Shown here piece after piece: positions 16,911 to 25,146 of a DNA stretch of 48,856 nt (position 1 is the stretch's first letter; every line of letters begins with the position of its first letter). The DNA is taken from contig MFWV01000011.1 of the NCBI GenBank assembly GCA_001787405.1, positions 1 through 48,856 on the forward strand, given 5' to 3'. The notes below the pieces were generated by a model. It was not told the DNA's origin. It made no database searches and saw only the letters and a program-made list of their open reading frames with translations. The DNA comes from Candidatus Pacebacteria bacterium RIFOXYA1_FULL_38_18 (GTDB taxonomy: Bacteria; Patescibacteriota; Microgenomatia; UBA1400; PJMF01). Made by a program: the position numbers and the translations under genes.

Positions 16911-18389
16911 TTAAAGTAAGTCGAGTTGTTGTAACACTTCCCTCACTGAGCGAGCATTTTCTCTGGAAATAATCTTGGTAAAACCAAGTCTCTTGGCTTC
17001 TTTTATACGTCTATCCAGAAAATTAACTTTACGAATTTCGCCCAACAATCCAACTTCTCCAATAAAAATTGTTTTTTGAGGTACTTTTTTGTTCTTTAGA
17101 GAGCTAGCTATGGCTACAGCCAATCCTAAGTCGACTGCTGGTTCTGTTACTCGGAATCCACCCGCCGCACTGAGGAATACGTCATTTGTGCCCAGTGGTA
17201 AGCGAGCGTGCTTTTGTAATACTGCACTCAAAACTTGAATGCGGGATAATTCTATGCCTCTACCCACTCTGCGAGGCATTGCTAGCTGTGAACTGGTAAC
17301 CAAAGCTTGTACTTCAATCAAAAGTGGTCGGGTGCCTTCCATAACACAAACCGTGGCACTGCCTGGTACATTAGTTTCTTGATCCTCCAAAAATAGTTCG
17401 CTGGGATTGGTTACTTCTGCCAAACCATATTCCACATGCTGAAAAACTCCCACCTCATCAGTAGCTCCAAAGCGATTTTTAAGCGCTCTAACCAATCTAA
17501 GTTGATCTGATCTTTCGCCACTAATTTCTATAACTGAATCAACAATATGTTCAAGTACCTTTGGACCGGCAATTACTCCGTCTTTCGTCACATGACCCAC
17601 TAAAAAAATAGGAATGTGTAAAGCCTTTGCCGTTTGAGCCAATCGTTCGGTACATTCACGCAACTGTCCCACACTACCACTGGCTCCGGTTAAATCAGTC
17701 GTACTCATTGCTTGGATACTATCTACTATCACCAATCTGGGTCTCTTTTTGAGAATGACCTCGATCAATTCATCAATATCTGTAGAAGTGACAAAAACCA
17801 AATCTTCCAAAAGTTGAGTTGTTTTTTTGGAATAATCAGTTTTTTTTGATTGAGTTGTTTTTGAACTAGTTTGCTGTTCTTTTGAAAGATATCTATTGAT
17901 GCGCAGGGATATTTGTCTTGGACTTTCTTCTCCTGCTATATAGAAAATCGGCCAGTGATTGTCATCCATGCCATCAACTGATTTGGTGCCGTTAACTAAT
18001 TTGGTGCCGTCAACTAATTTGGAATTGTTTTTTCTTGCTGGATTTTTTAAAAGTAAATTGGTGGCTACCTGTGTTAAAAGTGTAGATTTACCGATTCCCG
18101 GCTCCCCACCAATTAGTACTACTGCTCCCGGCACCAAACCCCCACCCAACACCCGATCTAACTCCTCAAAAGTAGTAGAAAAACGCTTTTTGCCGTCTTC
18201 TGCGAGATCCACATCTGGAAAAGATGTCAAAATTTCACCAGTTTCTCGTAATTTCATTTGTTTGCCGGGTTTCACCACCGCTTCTTCCACCAAAGTATTC
18301 CATTCTCCACATTCCGCACAGCGACCCAGCCACTTTGGATAAGTTGCTTCGCATTGTTGACACACAAATTTGGTCATGCTTTTGGACAT
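16911..18389 (-). CDS. radA: DNA repair ATPase RadA/Sms
   Basis: This 492-residue branch-migration helicase acts in recombinational repair. From ATG 18389 there is a zinc finger (CQQC...CAEC), a RecA-like domain with Walker A GGEPGIGKST (about 94-103), the RadA-specific KNRFG motif, and a C-terminal Lon-protease-like domain (SAAGGFRVTEPAVDLGLAVAIASSL). AGAGAG lies 8 nt before ATG 18389, which supports that start over TTG 18392. Two low-complexity insertions interrupt the RecA domain: about 118-146 (KLVDGT, KLVNGT, KSVDGM repeats) and about 172-192 (Lys/Thr/Ser-rich). Other E. coli-type motifs are in place, so it is probably functional. It converges with the coupling ATPase. Confidence 0.96.
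   Translation of the reverse strand: MSKSMTKFVCQQCEATYPKWLGRCAECGEWNTLVEEAVVKPGKQMKLRETGEILTSFPDVDLAEDGKKRFSTTFEELDRVLGGGLVPGAVVLIGGEPGIGKSTLLTQVATNLLLKNPARKNNSKLVDGTKLVNGTKSVDGMDDNHWPIFYIAGEESPRQISLRINRYLSKEQQTSSKTTQSKKTDYSKKTTQLLEDLVFVTSTDIDELIEVILKKRPRLVIVDSIQAMSTTDLTGASGSVGQLRECTERLAQTAKALHIPIFLVGHVTKDGVIAGPKVLEHIVDSVIEISGERSDQLRLVRALKNRFGATDEVGVFQHVEYGLAEVTNPSELFLEDQETNVPGSATVCVMEGTRPLLIEVQALVTSSQLAMPRRVGRGIELSRIQVLSAVLQKHARLPLGTNDVFLSAAGGFRVTEPAVDLGLAVAIASSLKNKKVPQKTIFIGEVGLLGEIRKVNFLDRRIKEAKRLGFTKIISRENARSVREVLQQLDLL
17976..18029. repeat. Three 18-bp tandem repeats within radA
   Basis: Units are 17976-17993, 17994-18011 and 18012-18029 (AACTAATTTGGTGCCGTC type). They encode the six-residue KLVDGT-like repeats of the RadA insertion and keep the frame. 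Confidence 0.85.
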
Positions 18390-18458
18390 CAATCAATCTC
18401 TCTTTAATTTATACTTCCATTTATAACTTACTCCACTTACCCAACTCCAAGTGTAACA

Positions 18459-18935
18459 CTACTTTTTCTGATCACCAATCAATCTTGTTGAAGAAACTAT
18501 TGGATTGTATTGATAGACTATCCGCAATTCGCCACCAATCAAACCCATTGCTCTCGCTTTTTCTTGAAGATGTTTGGTGTGTGACGAAACGGCCAAAATA
18601 TTTGGTTGTAAAGTTTTAATTAACTCTTCGTGTTGACTGGGTAATTGAAAATTTTCTGGCAAAATAAAGACTGCATCAGCAATTCTCCAGGCCTCCAGCT
18701 TGCTTTTTCTGGCTTCCTGACTATTGATTGGTCGATCGGCTCCTTTGATCGCTTTTACACGCCGATCAGACTCAATGCCCACCAACAACACATCTCCTGT
18801 CTTTTGAGCTGCTTGTAAAAAATGGCGATGTTCTTTGTGTAATACGTCAAAAACACCAGTAACCAAAACCAAGATTTTTCCTTTTTCTCTGGTATCTTTG
18901 GCTCGTTGAATTAAATGTGGAGGAAGGTTGATCAT
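18459..18935 (-). CDS. Cytidylyltransferase-like nucleotidylyltransferase
   Basis: This 158-residue protein is of the HIGH-motif nucleotidylyltransferase superfamily (GCT/RfaE-C/FAD synthetase type). It shows LVTGVFDVLHKEHRHFLQAA (an HxxH site as HKEH, with Glu where Gly is usual), GIESDRRVKAIKGADRP, and the C-terminal VSSTRLI that matches the ISSTxI motif. The substrate is unknown. ATG 18935 is chosen because its ATGA overlaps the stop of the upstream gene, implying translational coupling; the TTG at 18968 would overlap that gene by 37 bases. Confidence 0.85.
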   Translation of the reverse strand: MINLPPHLIQRAKDTREKGKILVLVTGVFDVLHKEHRHFLQAAQKTGDVLLVGIESDRRVKAIKGADRPINSQEARKSKLEAWRIADAVFILPENFQLPSQHEELIKTLQPNILAVSSHTKHLQEKARAMGLIGGELRIVYQYNPIVSSTRLIGDQKK

Positions 18936-19867
18936 TTCTGGAGTGTTTTTTGATAAAGTTCTTGCCAATTTTTAAAGATTCTTTCTCTGGTTTGAGTTGG
19001 GTGGAAAAAAGCACTGTGTCTGTCCGCCCTTTGTGGACCATGGCGTAAGCTACGATAGCCTATTTGAATAATCATTGCTAGCTCATTTAAACAATTCCAA
19101 AATAAATTGACAGCTAAATTCGCATCGGTTGGTTGATGAATTGGTTTTTGAGTTTTGAGGTTTTTCCCAGCCTGTTGCCAATTTTGCAAATATTCGGCAA
19201 CCCAAAGATTGGCGGATAAAAAACGATGACGGGTTTGCTGACGATCAAACACCCAACGAGTTTGCATGATTTCATAAGCTTCATAAACAGTGTGTTTCGA
19301 GTTAGGTAGAGCGAGCCGAGTTTCGTCCAACCAAAAGTTTAGATCCCAGCTATGACTAATGTCTCCGTCTGGCAGGAGCGGGCGCCGACCTCGGCGAGCT
19401 GATTGGAATAGCAACCATAAACGAGTCAGCCACAAACAATTTTTTTGAGTAATTATCAAAAAATCAACATCATCATTGCTATCACTAGCTACTGCGTGAG
19501 AACCAGTAATTGCCACTCCCAAAACCCAAGGAATACTTTTGGCCAACTCAACAAATTCTCCAATGATGAGAGATTTCTCTTTTTGAATTGCTTGGGAATT
19601 TTGGCGCTTGGCAAAGGCAGTAGCTTGATTTGTTATCGCAAAAAACTCACCTTGTTTAAAAATTTTCTGCTGAACAACCAATGATTTTAAAGCCTGATTA
19701 ATTTTTTTCAGATCAAGTGGTTGCTCTATTTTCAGCTTAGAATTAACTAATCGCAAGCCCTTCTCCGTCAACATTCTTTCAAAAATTTCTATAGCTGTTA
19801 GAGGATGACTGAACTGACCGCTGTAAGCTAATATTGTCAAAACTATTTTTTCCGACCTGGTTACCAT
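18932..19867 (-). CDS. Nucleotidyltransferase-fold protein with N-terminal winged helix
   Basis: This 311-residue protein has an N-terminal domain (1-95) that resembles a winged helix. A polymerase-beta-type nucleotidyltransferase signature follows: ITGSHAVASDSNDDVDFLII, with Gly-Ser at 122-123 and acidic residues around 132-135. The helical C-terminal part has no family I recognise. Such proteins transfer nucleotides to small molecules, proteins or RNA, but the substrate here is unknown. It is coupled by ATGA overlap to the cytidylyltransferase-like gene. No SD; TAGAAT sits exactly 6 nt before the ATG. Confidence 0.75.
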   Translation of the reverse strand: MVTRSEKIVLTILAYSGQFSHPLTAIEIFERMLTEKGLRLVNSKLKIEQPLDLKKINQALKSLVVQQKIFKQGEFFAITNQATAFAKRQNSQAIQKEKSLIIGEFVELAKSIPWVLGVAITGSHAVASDSNDDVDFLIITQKNCLWLTRLWLLFQSARRGRRPLLPDGDISHSWDLNFWLDETRLALPNSKHTVYEAYEIMQTRWVFDRQQTRHRFLSANLWVAEYLQNWQQAGKNLKTQKPIHQPTDANLAVNLFWNCLNELAMIIQIGYRSLRHGPQRADRHSAFFHPTQTRERIFKNWQELYQKTLQK

Positions 19868-19873
19868 AAGTGT

Positions 19874-19879
19874 ATTCTA
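19874..19879 (-). promoter_or_regulatory. Putative -10 of a leaderless mRNA (nucleotidyltransferase gene)
   Basis: TAGAAT on the minus strand, then six bases (ACACTT), then ATG at 19867. Confidence 0.55.
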
Positions 19880-19909
19880 AATGAGGGTGGGATTTGTCAA
19901 AAGAGCCGA

Positions 19910-19915
19910 TATAAT
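19910..19915 (+). promoter_or_regulatory. Putative -10 of leaderless yvcK mRNA
   Basis: A consensus TATAAT is followed by six bases and ATG 19922, placing +1 at the start codon. No consensus -35 is seen 17 bases upstream. Confidence 0.6.
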
Positions 19916-19921
19916 TTACCC

Positions 19922-20899
19922 ATGGCAAAAATCATAGCGGTCGGTGGTGGAACAGGAACTCCGGTAATTTTACGGGGCTTGAGAAAAAATTCAAATCACC
20001 AGCTTAGTGCCGTAGTAACAGTAACTGATTCTGGTGGCTCTACTGGTAGATTACGTCAAGAGTTTGGGTTTCTTCCAGTCGGAGACCTTCGTCAATGCTT
20101 GGCAGCCCTAGCGGATAATCAACTCTCAGACGAACTATTTAATTTACTATTTTATCGATTTGGCGGTAAAGGCAGTCTCAAGGGCCATAGTTTGGGCAAT
20201 CTTATTTTGACCGCTTTTGAAGATATCAAAAAATCTCCAGGAGAAGCCGTGGCAACCGTAGCAAAAATCTTTCGCGTGCAGGGCAACATTTATCCTGTTA
20301 CTGAAGATATTGCAGATCTTGTCATCAAATATGATGACAACTCTCAAGTGATTGGTGAACATATCTTGGATGATCACACTACTGGAGGAAAAACCATCGC
20401 TAAGCTGAGTCTTACTCAAAAAACCAGACTTTATCAACCAGTCAAAACAGCACTCATGGAAGCCGACATGATTGTTCTGGGTCCTGGTGACCTTTATGGC
20501 AGTTTAATTCCCCATTCCCTGGTTGAAGGCTTTAATCAAACTCTTCAACAAACTTCCGCCAAGTTTGTTTATGTCATCAATCTTATGACTCATTTTTCAC
20601 AAACTCATCAAATGAGCGCCAATGACCATCTAAATACAGTTACTCAATATTTTAAACGACAACCAGATTATGTTATCGTAAACAACGGAGCAATTTCTAC
20701 TGAACTTCTCAGGGTTTATGCAACTGAAAAAGAATATCCTGTGGAAAATAATTTGCCAAACAATGGAATGACCAAAATTATTCATGGAGATTTTGTCGCG
20801 CAAGTTTCTATCAAATTAGATTCAAATGATGAAGTAAAACGTAGTTTGTTGCGTCACGACGCAGACAAACTTGCTGCTCAATTAGAAAAATTAATTTAA
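19922..20899 (+). CDS. yvcK: YvcK/CofD family protein (gluconeogenesis factor type)
   Basis: This 325-residue protein has the family's diagnostic N-terminus IIAVGGGTGTPVILRGL, followed by VTVTDSGGSTGRLR and PVGDLRQCLAAL. Later come KGHSLGNLILTA, VLGPGDLYGSLIPHSLV and YVINLMTHFSQT. In Bacillus and mycobacteria YvcK/CuvA binds UDP-sugars and affects carbon use and cell-wall shape. CofD relatives are transferases in F420 synthesis, but no other F420 gene is here, so YvcK is preferred. It is divergent from the nucleotidyltransferase gene and convergent, 18 bases apart, with the solute-binding protein gene. Confidence 0.93.
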   Translation: MAKIIAVGGGTGTPVILRGLRKNSNHQLSAVVTVTDSGGSTGRLRQEFGFLPVGDLRQCLAALADNQLSDELFNLLFYRFGGKGSLKGHSLGNLILTAFEDIKKSPGEAVATVAKIFRVQGNIYPVTEDIADLVIKYDDNSQVIGEHILDDHTTGGKTIAKLSLTQKTRLYQPVKTALMEADMIVLGPGDLYGSLIPHSLVEGFNQTLQQTSAKFVYVINLMTHFSQTHQMSANDHLNTVTQYFKRQPDYVIVNNGAISTELLRVYATEKEYPVENNLPNNGMTKIIHGDFVAQVSIKLDSNDEVKRSLLRHDADKLAAQLEKLI

Positions 20900-20917
20900 A
20901 AAAATCTACCAATCAGC

Positions 20918-22723
20918 TCAAAGTCCATATTGTCTCAATTCTTGTTTCACTCCCTTTTCTAGAGTTAGCAATATCTCATCCATGTCTTCTCCGTCCAGAG
21001 TTGCGTTTACAGCAGTACGATAATAATCAATGATGTTGTCATTGATGCCGTTGTCATGAGTGGCAGAGCTCATATACCAACCACTTGCTATAGGCGCATC
21101 TTGCAAGACTGCTCCCACATAGGGATCTTCTTGTAAGCTACTAGCCAAATCTTGTCTGGAATAAGGTTCTCCAAATGTTCTTACCTGACTCTGAGCAGAA
21201 TAAAGTTTTTGCATTACTTCAGCACTGGTTAGATATTTTAAGAAATTCCAAGCGGCAGTTTTATTAGCACCTCTTTCATTCACGCCCTCTGCCCAATAAT
21301 TTGCCCAGGTCACTACTTCTTCGGATAACTGTGGCAATGGAGCGGTGGCAAATTTCAGTTGTGGATTGAGGTCTTGAATTTCATGAGCTCTCCAAGAAGG
21401 AGCAAACATCATTGCCACATCACCTCTGGCAAAAGCTATCGTAGAGTTTGGCAGACTATCATCCCAAACCAAATCTGCTTTGACAAAATTTGTATAAAAT
21501 TCCAAAGCACCGCTTACTTCAGCAAAAGCCGGTTCAGTCAAATCTCCACCATTTTGTAAAATAAGAAGCGCCAAAATGTCAGAAAAGTGATCAACGTTGC
21601 TGGCATTACCGATTGCTAAACCAGCTCGCTGGATACCATCATTACTTCTGTCAGTTTTATTGGCTGGTACGGTCAGTTCGTTGGCCAATTGTCTAATTTC
21701 CGACCAAGTGCCGGGAGGCTCCACTCCAGCAGTTTGTAAAATTTGAGTGTTGTAGTAAAGCACCAACCCGTCATACATAATCGGCAAACCAACGATTTTC
21801 CCCTCCAGTTGAAGTTGCTGAGCAGTAACTGGATAAAAAGTGTTTTGAAATTCTTGAGCAGTCATTACATTCGCTGGCAAAACAGCTAAATCTTGAGCAA
21901 GCATTGGCACCCAGGTTGCGTGATAACGAAAAATATCAGGGCCATTTCCAGAGGCAATTGCTGTTTGCAATCGCTCACGATAATCTTTGTGAGATTGCAC
22001 ACGATAATCAATTTTCATGCCAGGATTTGCTTTTTCATAATCACTAATTACCTCTTCCAAAACTGCCGTAGGTTCCCATAAACCCCAATAAGTGAGAACT
22101 GTTTGTTGAACTGGCGCAGTGGTTTGATCATTAGATTTGGTGGGAGCGGACTGATTGCCCAAAATACGACTAATGAAAAAGATCAATAATCCCACGCCCA
22201 ATAATGCTCCTAAAATAATTATTATCCATTTACGTGGGTTTTCCTTAATTTGAGCAACAAAAGGTTTTTTGACTATTGATGAATCAGCTGGTTTTTTACC
22301 TGCAAAAACTGGGGCCTGCTGGGGCTTTGCTGGTTGAGCTGGGGAGTCAGATTGAGCAATTGGTGCAGCTGGTTTGGGAGCCAAGGCTGGATTGATGTTT
22401 GGTTTTTCTATCGAAGTAGAATCGGTGGCTGGCTTTTGAGGTACGGGAATATTTTTACCACCCAATTGTACTTGTTGACCGGGAGGAACTGGTGGAGTGA
22501 GGCTTGGTTGAAGGCCTGGTTTGGCAAAACCTGGTTTGGAGGCTGCTACTGGTGGAGATTGTTGACTGACAGATTGAGAAGACGAAGTAGACAAAGGTTT
22601 GGAAACAGTGGGGTCAGTCGACAGACTGGCTTTAAAAACTGTTTGAGCTGAAGAGCCTACTTTACCAGATTGATTGCTCGTTTTTGCAGTAGGATTGGTG
22701 GGTTTGGGTAACGGATCGCTCAT
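20918..22723 (-). CDS. Membrane-anchored ABC-type solute-binding protein with Pro-rich cytosolic region
   Basis: This is a 601-residue protein. Residues 1-160 are low-complexity Pro/Ser/Ala/Gln-rich. One membrane helix lies at about 166-187 (WIIIILGALLGVGLLIFFIS). From about 206 a family-1 extracellular sugar-binding fold follows (VLTYWGLWEP, YEKANPGMKIDYRV, GNGPDIFRYH, LPIMYDGLVLYYN, FARGDVAMMFAPSW, WNFLKYLTS). The usual lipoprotein or Sec signal is replaced by this internal anchor, so the Pro-rich region should be cytosolic. No permease or ATPase gene is adjacent. It may deliver sugars to a distant transporter or serve as a surface receptor; both are inference. Confidence 0.85.
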   Translation of the reverse strand: MSDPLPKPTNPTAKTSNQSGKVGSSAQTVFKASLSTDPTVSKPLSTSSSQSVSQQSPPVAASKPGFAKPGLQPSLTPPVPPGQQVQLGGKNIPVPQKPATDSTSIEKPNINPALAPKPAAPIAQSDSPAQPAKPQQAPVFAGKKPADSSIVKKPFVAQIKENPRKWIIIILGALLGVGLLIFFISRILGNQSAPTKSNDQTTAPVQQTVLTYWGLWEPTAVLEEVISDYEKANPGMKIDYRVQSHKDYRERLQTAIASGNGPDIFRYHATWVPMLAQDLAVLPANVMTAQEFQNTFYPVTAQQLQLEGKIVGLPIMYDGLVLYYNTQILQTAGVEPPGTWSEIRQLANELTVPANKTDRSNDGIQRAGLAIGNASNVDHFSDILALLILQNGGDLTEPAFAEVSGALEFYTNFVKADLVWDDSLPNSTIAFARGDVAMMFAPSWRAHEIQDLNPQLKFATAPLPQLSEEVVTWANYWAEGVNERGANKTAAWNFLKYLTSAEVMQKLYSAQSQVRTFGEPYSRQDLASSLQEDPYVGAVLQDAPIASGWYMSSATHDNGINDNIIDYYRTAVNATLDGEDMDEILLTLEKGVKQELRQYGL

Positions 22724-22830
22724 TTTATTTTATGATTATTTAAAAGCTAAGATTAAGTTACAATTAAAACTAAACTAGATTAAGTTTAAAATTTATTTAT
22801 AACAGAACTATTTTAACTTCCTTATCCATT

Positions 22831-24729
22831 ATGCAGTCTTTTACCACCCCTATCAAGCAGTTATTCTTCAAATTTTGGTCAAAAAATGAACAATCAAGTA
22901 AACTGCCGATAAAAAAACCAACAATTAAACTGATTGATTTAAGAAAAACCAGTAGATTCTTGAGAACAAGCGGAATAATTCTATTATTAATCATCGGTTT
23001 ATTGCTTTATGGCTTCATCAAAGATTCACAAACCAAGTTTTTGCCTCAAACTACTATCGCCAATCAAATAGTTGGTGGATTAACTATAGAAGAAAGTCTG
23101 ACATTATTGACTAGTAAACAATTGATTCCTCCAGAGCACACTGTGGAGCTGATTACTTCCACGGCTAGCATTGCTTCTTCTAGCGCTCAACTTGAGGCAA
23201 ATTACCAAATAGACCAGCAGATTGAAGAAATATTGGTTACTCAACAAAGTAATTTTGCTGATTGGTTTTATCAACTGTTAGTCAAAGAGATTGCCCAGCA
23301 ATATGAATTACCCATCACTTACAACTCAGAAAAATTGACAGAAATGGTAAATCAGCTCAAAGAACAAATTGCTGACGAACCTCACCCGCCCACTGCAGAT
23401 CTTACTATTTCTGGATCAACTCAGAGCTTGATTATTGATAGAGGAAAAAATGTGTTTGATTTACAGACAGAGGCCACTTTGGATAAATTGGGGAAAGTAC
23501 TAGAAAAAGTTACTGTCAATCAGATTAATCAATTGAATGGTGGCGCGCTGTCGGTTAACGCAGTCACTACTACTTTGAGCCAACAACTAACTGATGAGCA
23601 AACAGATCAGGCCAGACAGCGCGCCACCAACCTTGTAGGTAAAAAAATAGTCCTGGGCGAACAAGAAACAAAACGAACTCTATCAGACATTCAATTAATT
23701 GCTTTTTTACAATTTCCAGAGGGATATCGCACTGATTTACTGGATGAGCTATTGACTGAGTGGGAAACAGACCTCAATCGTCCTCCCGCCAATGCCGAAT
23801 TTGAATATGATCCCCAAACCCTCAAAGTTGAAAAGTTTGTTCCTCATCGCAATGGTTTGACTTTAAACAGAGAGGAAATAAAGCAAAATATTTTGAATGG
23901 ACTTGATGAATTGGAACATACCGACCTGGAAAACTTGACCGATGGTACTTTGACCAAAGAATTGGTACTTCACGAAACACCTCCAGAAATTACTCTGGAA
24001 AGCACCAACGATCTGGGTATAAAAGAGCAAATCGGTTTTGGTGAAAGTTATTACTATCACTCTATTCCCAATCGAGTCTATAACGTCTCACTGACCACTA
24101 GTAGAATTAATCTAACCATTGTTCCGCCCGGAAAAGAATTTTCTTTCAATCAAACCCTGGGAGAAGTTTCTAGTGCCACCGGCTTCCGATCCGCTTACGT
24201 TATCAAAGATGGTCGAACTTTATTGGGAGATGGCGGTGGAGTTTGTCAAGTCAGCACTACCCTATTTAGATCCTTGCTTGACGCCGGCCTGCACGTCACC
24301 CGTCGCCTTCAACACAGTTATCGTGTTAGTTATTACGAATTAGATCGCCAGCCTGGTTTTGATGCTACTGTTTATGCTGGCAACGTAGATTTACGTTTTA
24401 TCAATGATACCGATCATCACATTCTCATTTATGGTCAAGCCAATCCGGAGGCACTCTATATGACCATAAAAATTTATGGCACTAGTGATGGACGCACTAC
24501 CGAAATCACCAATTACAAAACTTGGGATGCCAGAGGCCCATTGCCCCCAGAATACATTCCAGATCCTTCTCTAGCTCCAGGAGAATTAAGACAGGTAGAT
24601 TGGGCTGCCAGTGGTATTAAGGCTCAATTTACTCATATCGTCCGCGATCGCAACGGAGAAATAACCAGTGAAAAAACTTATTATTCCAATTATCGCCCCT
24701 GGTCGGCCAAGTTTTTACAGGGCGTTTAA
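22831..24729 (+). CDS. VanW family envelope protein
   Basis: This 632-residue protein has a basic N-terminus, one membrane helix at about 47-64 (SGIILLLIIGLLLYGFI), and then two repeat-like extracellular regions (NQIVGGLTIEESLTLL..., about 75-390) like those that precede VanW. The VanW domain is at about 400-540: VPPGKEFSFNQTLGEVS, GFRSAYVIKDGRTLLGDGGG, VCQVSTTLFRSLLDAGL, RRLQHSYRVSYYE. Such proteins are common in Gram-positives and CPR and are thought to act at peptidoglycan, but the chemistry is not established. No SD or near -10 was found before the ATG. Confidence 0.88.
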   Translation: MQSFTTPIKQLFFKFWSKNEQSSKLPIKKPTIKLIDLRKTSRFLRTSGIILLLIIGLLLYGFIKDSQTKFLPQTTIANQIVGGLTIEESLTLLTSKQLIPPEHTVELITSTASIASSSAQLEANYQIDQQIEEILVTQQSNFADWFYQLLVKEIAQQYELPITYNSEKLTEMVNQLKEQIADEPHPPTADLTISGSTQSLIIDRGKNVFDLQTEATLDKLGKVLEKVTVNQINQLNGGALSVNAVTTTLSQQLTDEQTDQARQRATNLVGKKIVLGEQETKRTLSDIQLIAFLQFPEGYRTDLLDELLTEWETDLNRPPANAEFEYDPQTLKVEKFVPHRNGLTLNREEIKQNILNGLDELEHTDLENLTDGTLTKELVLHETPPEITLESTNDLGIKEQIGFGESYYYHSIPNRVYNVSLTTSRINLTIVPPGKEFSFNQTLGEVSSATGFRSAYVIKDGRTLLGDGGGVCQVSTTLFRSLLDAGLHVTRRLQHSYRVSYYELDRQPGFDATVYAGNVDLRFINDTDHHILIYGQANPEALYMTIKIYGTSDGRTTEITNYKTWDARGPLPPEYIPDPSLAPGELRQVDWAASGIKAQFTHIVRDRNGEITSEKTYYSNYRPWSAKFLQGV

Positions 24730-24800
24730 CCACAAAAAAGACAAAACTAAGATAACGTCTGATTGACCGCCACCTCCTTTTCTATTTATAGTGGAGTCAG

Positions 24801-25145
24801 ATGAAAATTGTTTCCATGAAACAACTAAGACAAAAATTTGCTCCCATTCGTAAATCTCTAGAACGTAATGAGGAGTTTCTGCTGATGTACAGATCAAAGC
24901 CTCTAGCAATCCTTCGTCCTTATTCATCAGCAACTGATGCTAAGTATTTAAACAACTCTGCTAACTCAAACATTGATATCAAAACACCCCCCCTCGTCAA
25001 ACTTCCAGATCCGAAAACTATTTCTTTTAGTTCAAAATTCAACCCAAACGCCAAGATTCCTTCTTTCAAACCCGCAACTCAAACAGAAATCAATCCTTCA
25101 ACTAGACCTCTTGATAAATTCGGAATAAAAAGAGTTCTGGGTTAA
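24801..25145 (+). CDS. Phd/YefM-like antitoxin-fold protein, no partner toxin visible
   Basis: This 114-residue protein's first 40 residues (MKIVSMKQLRQKFAPIRKSL, then ERNEEFLLMYRSKPLAILRP) match the Phd/YefM pattern of a short strand, a helix, and a K-P-x-A-x-L strand. The remaining 70 residues are Pro/Lys/Ser-rich and probably disordered. GGAG lies 4 nt before the ATG. No toxin gene sits beside it: its neighbours are VanW (71 bases upstream) and the convergent SpoIID-type gene (stop codons one base apart). It may be a stand-alone DNA-binding regulator or the remnant of a toxin-antitoxin pair. Confidence 0.6.
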   Translation: MKIVSMKQLRQKFAPIRKSLERNEEFLLMYRSKPLAILRPYSSATDAKYLNNSANSNIDIKTPPLVKLPDPKTISFSSKFNPNAKIPSFKPATQTEINPSTRPLDKFGIKRVLG

Positions 25146-25146
25146 A

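Noticed and set aside
24715-24933. 72-codon minus-strand ORF over the Phd-like gene, with GGAGG nearby
   Set aside because: The GGAGG lies inside the frame, not before its start; composition looks like a shadow of the plus-strand genes.
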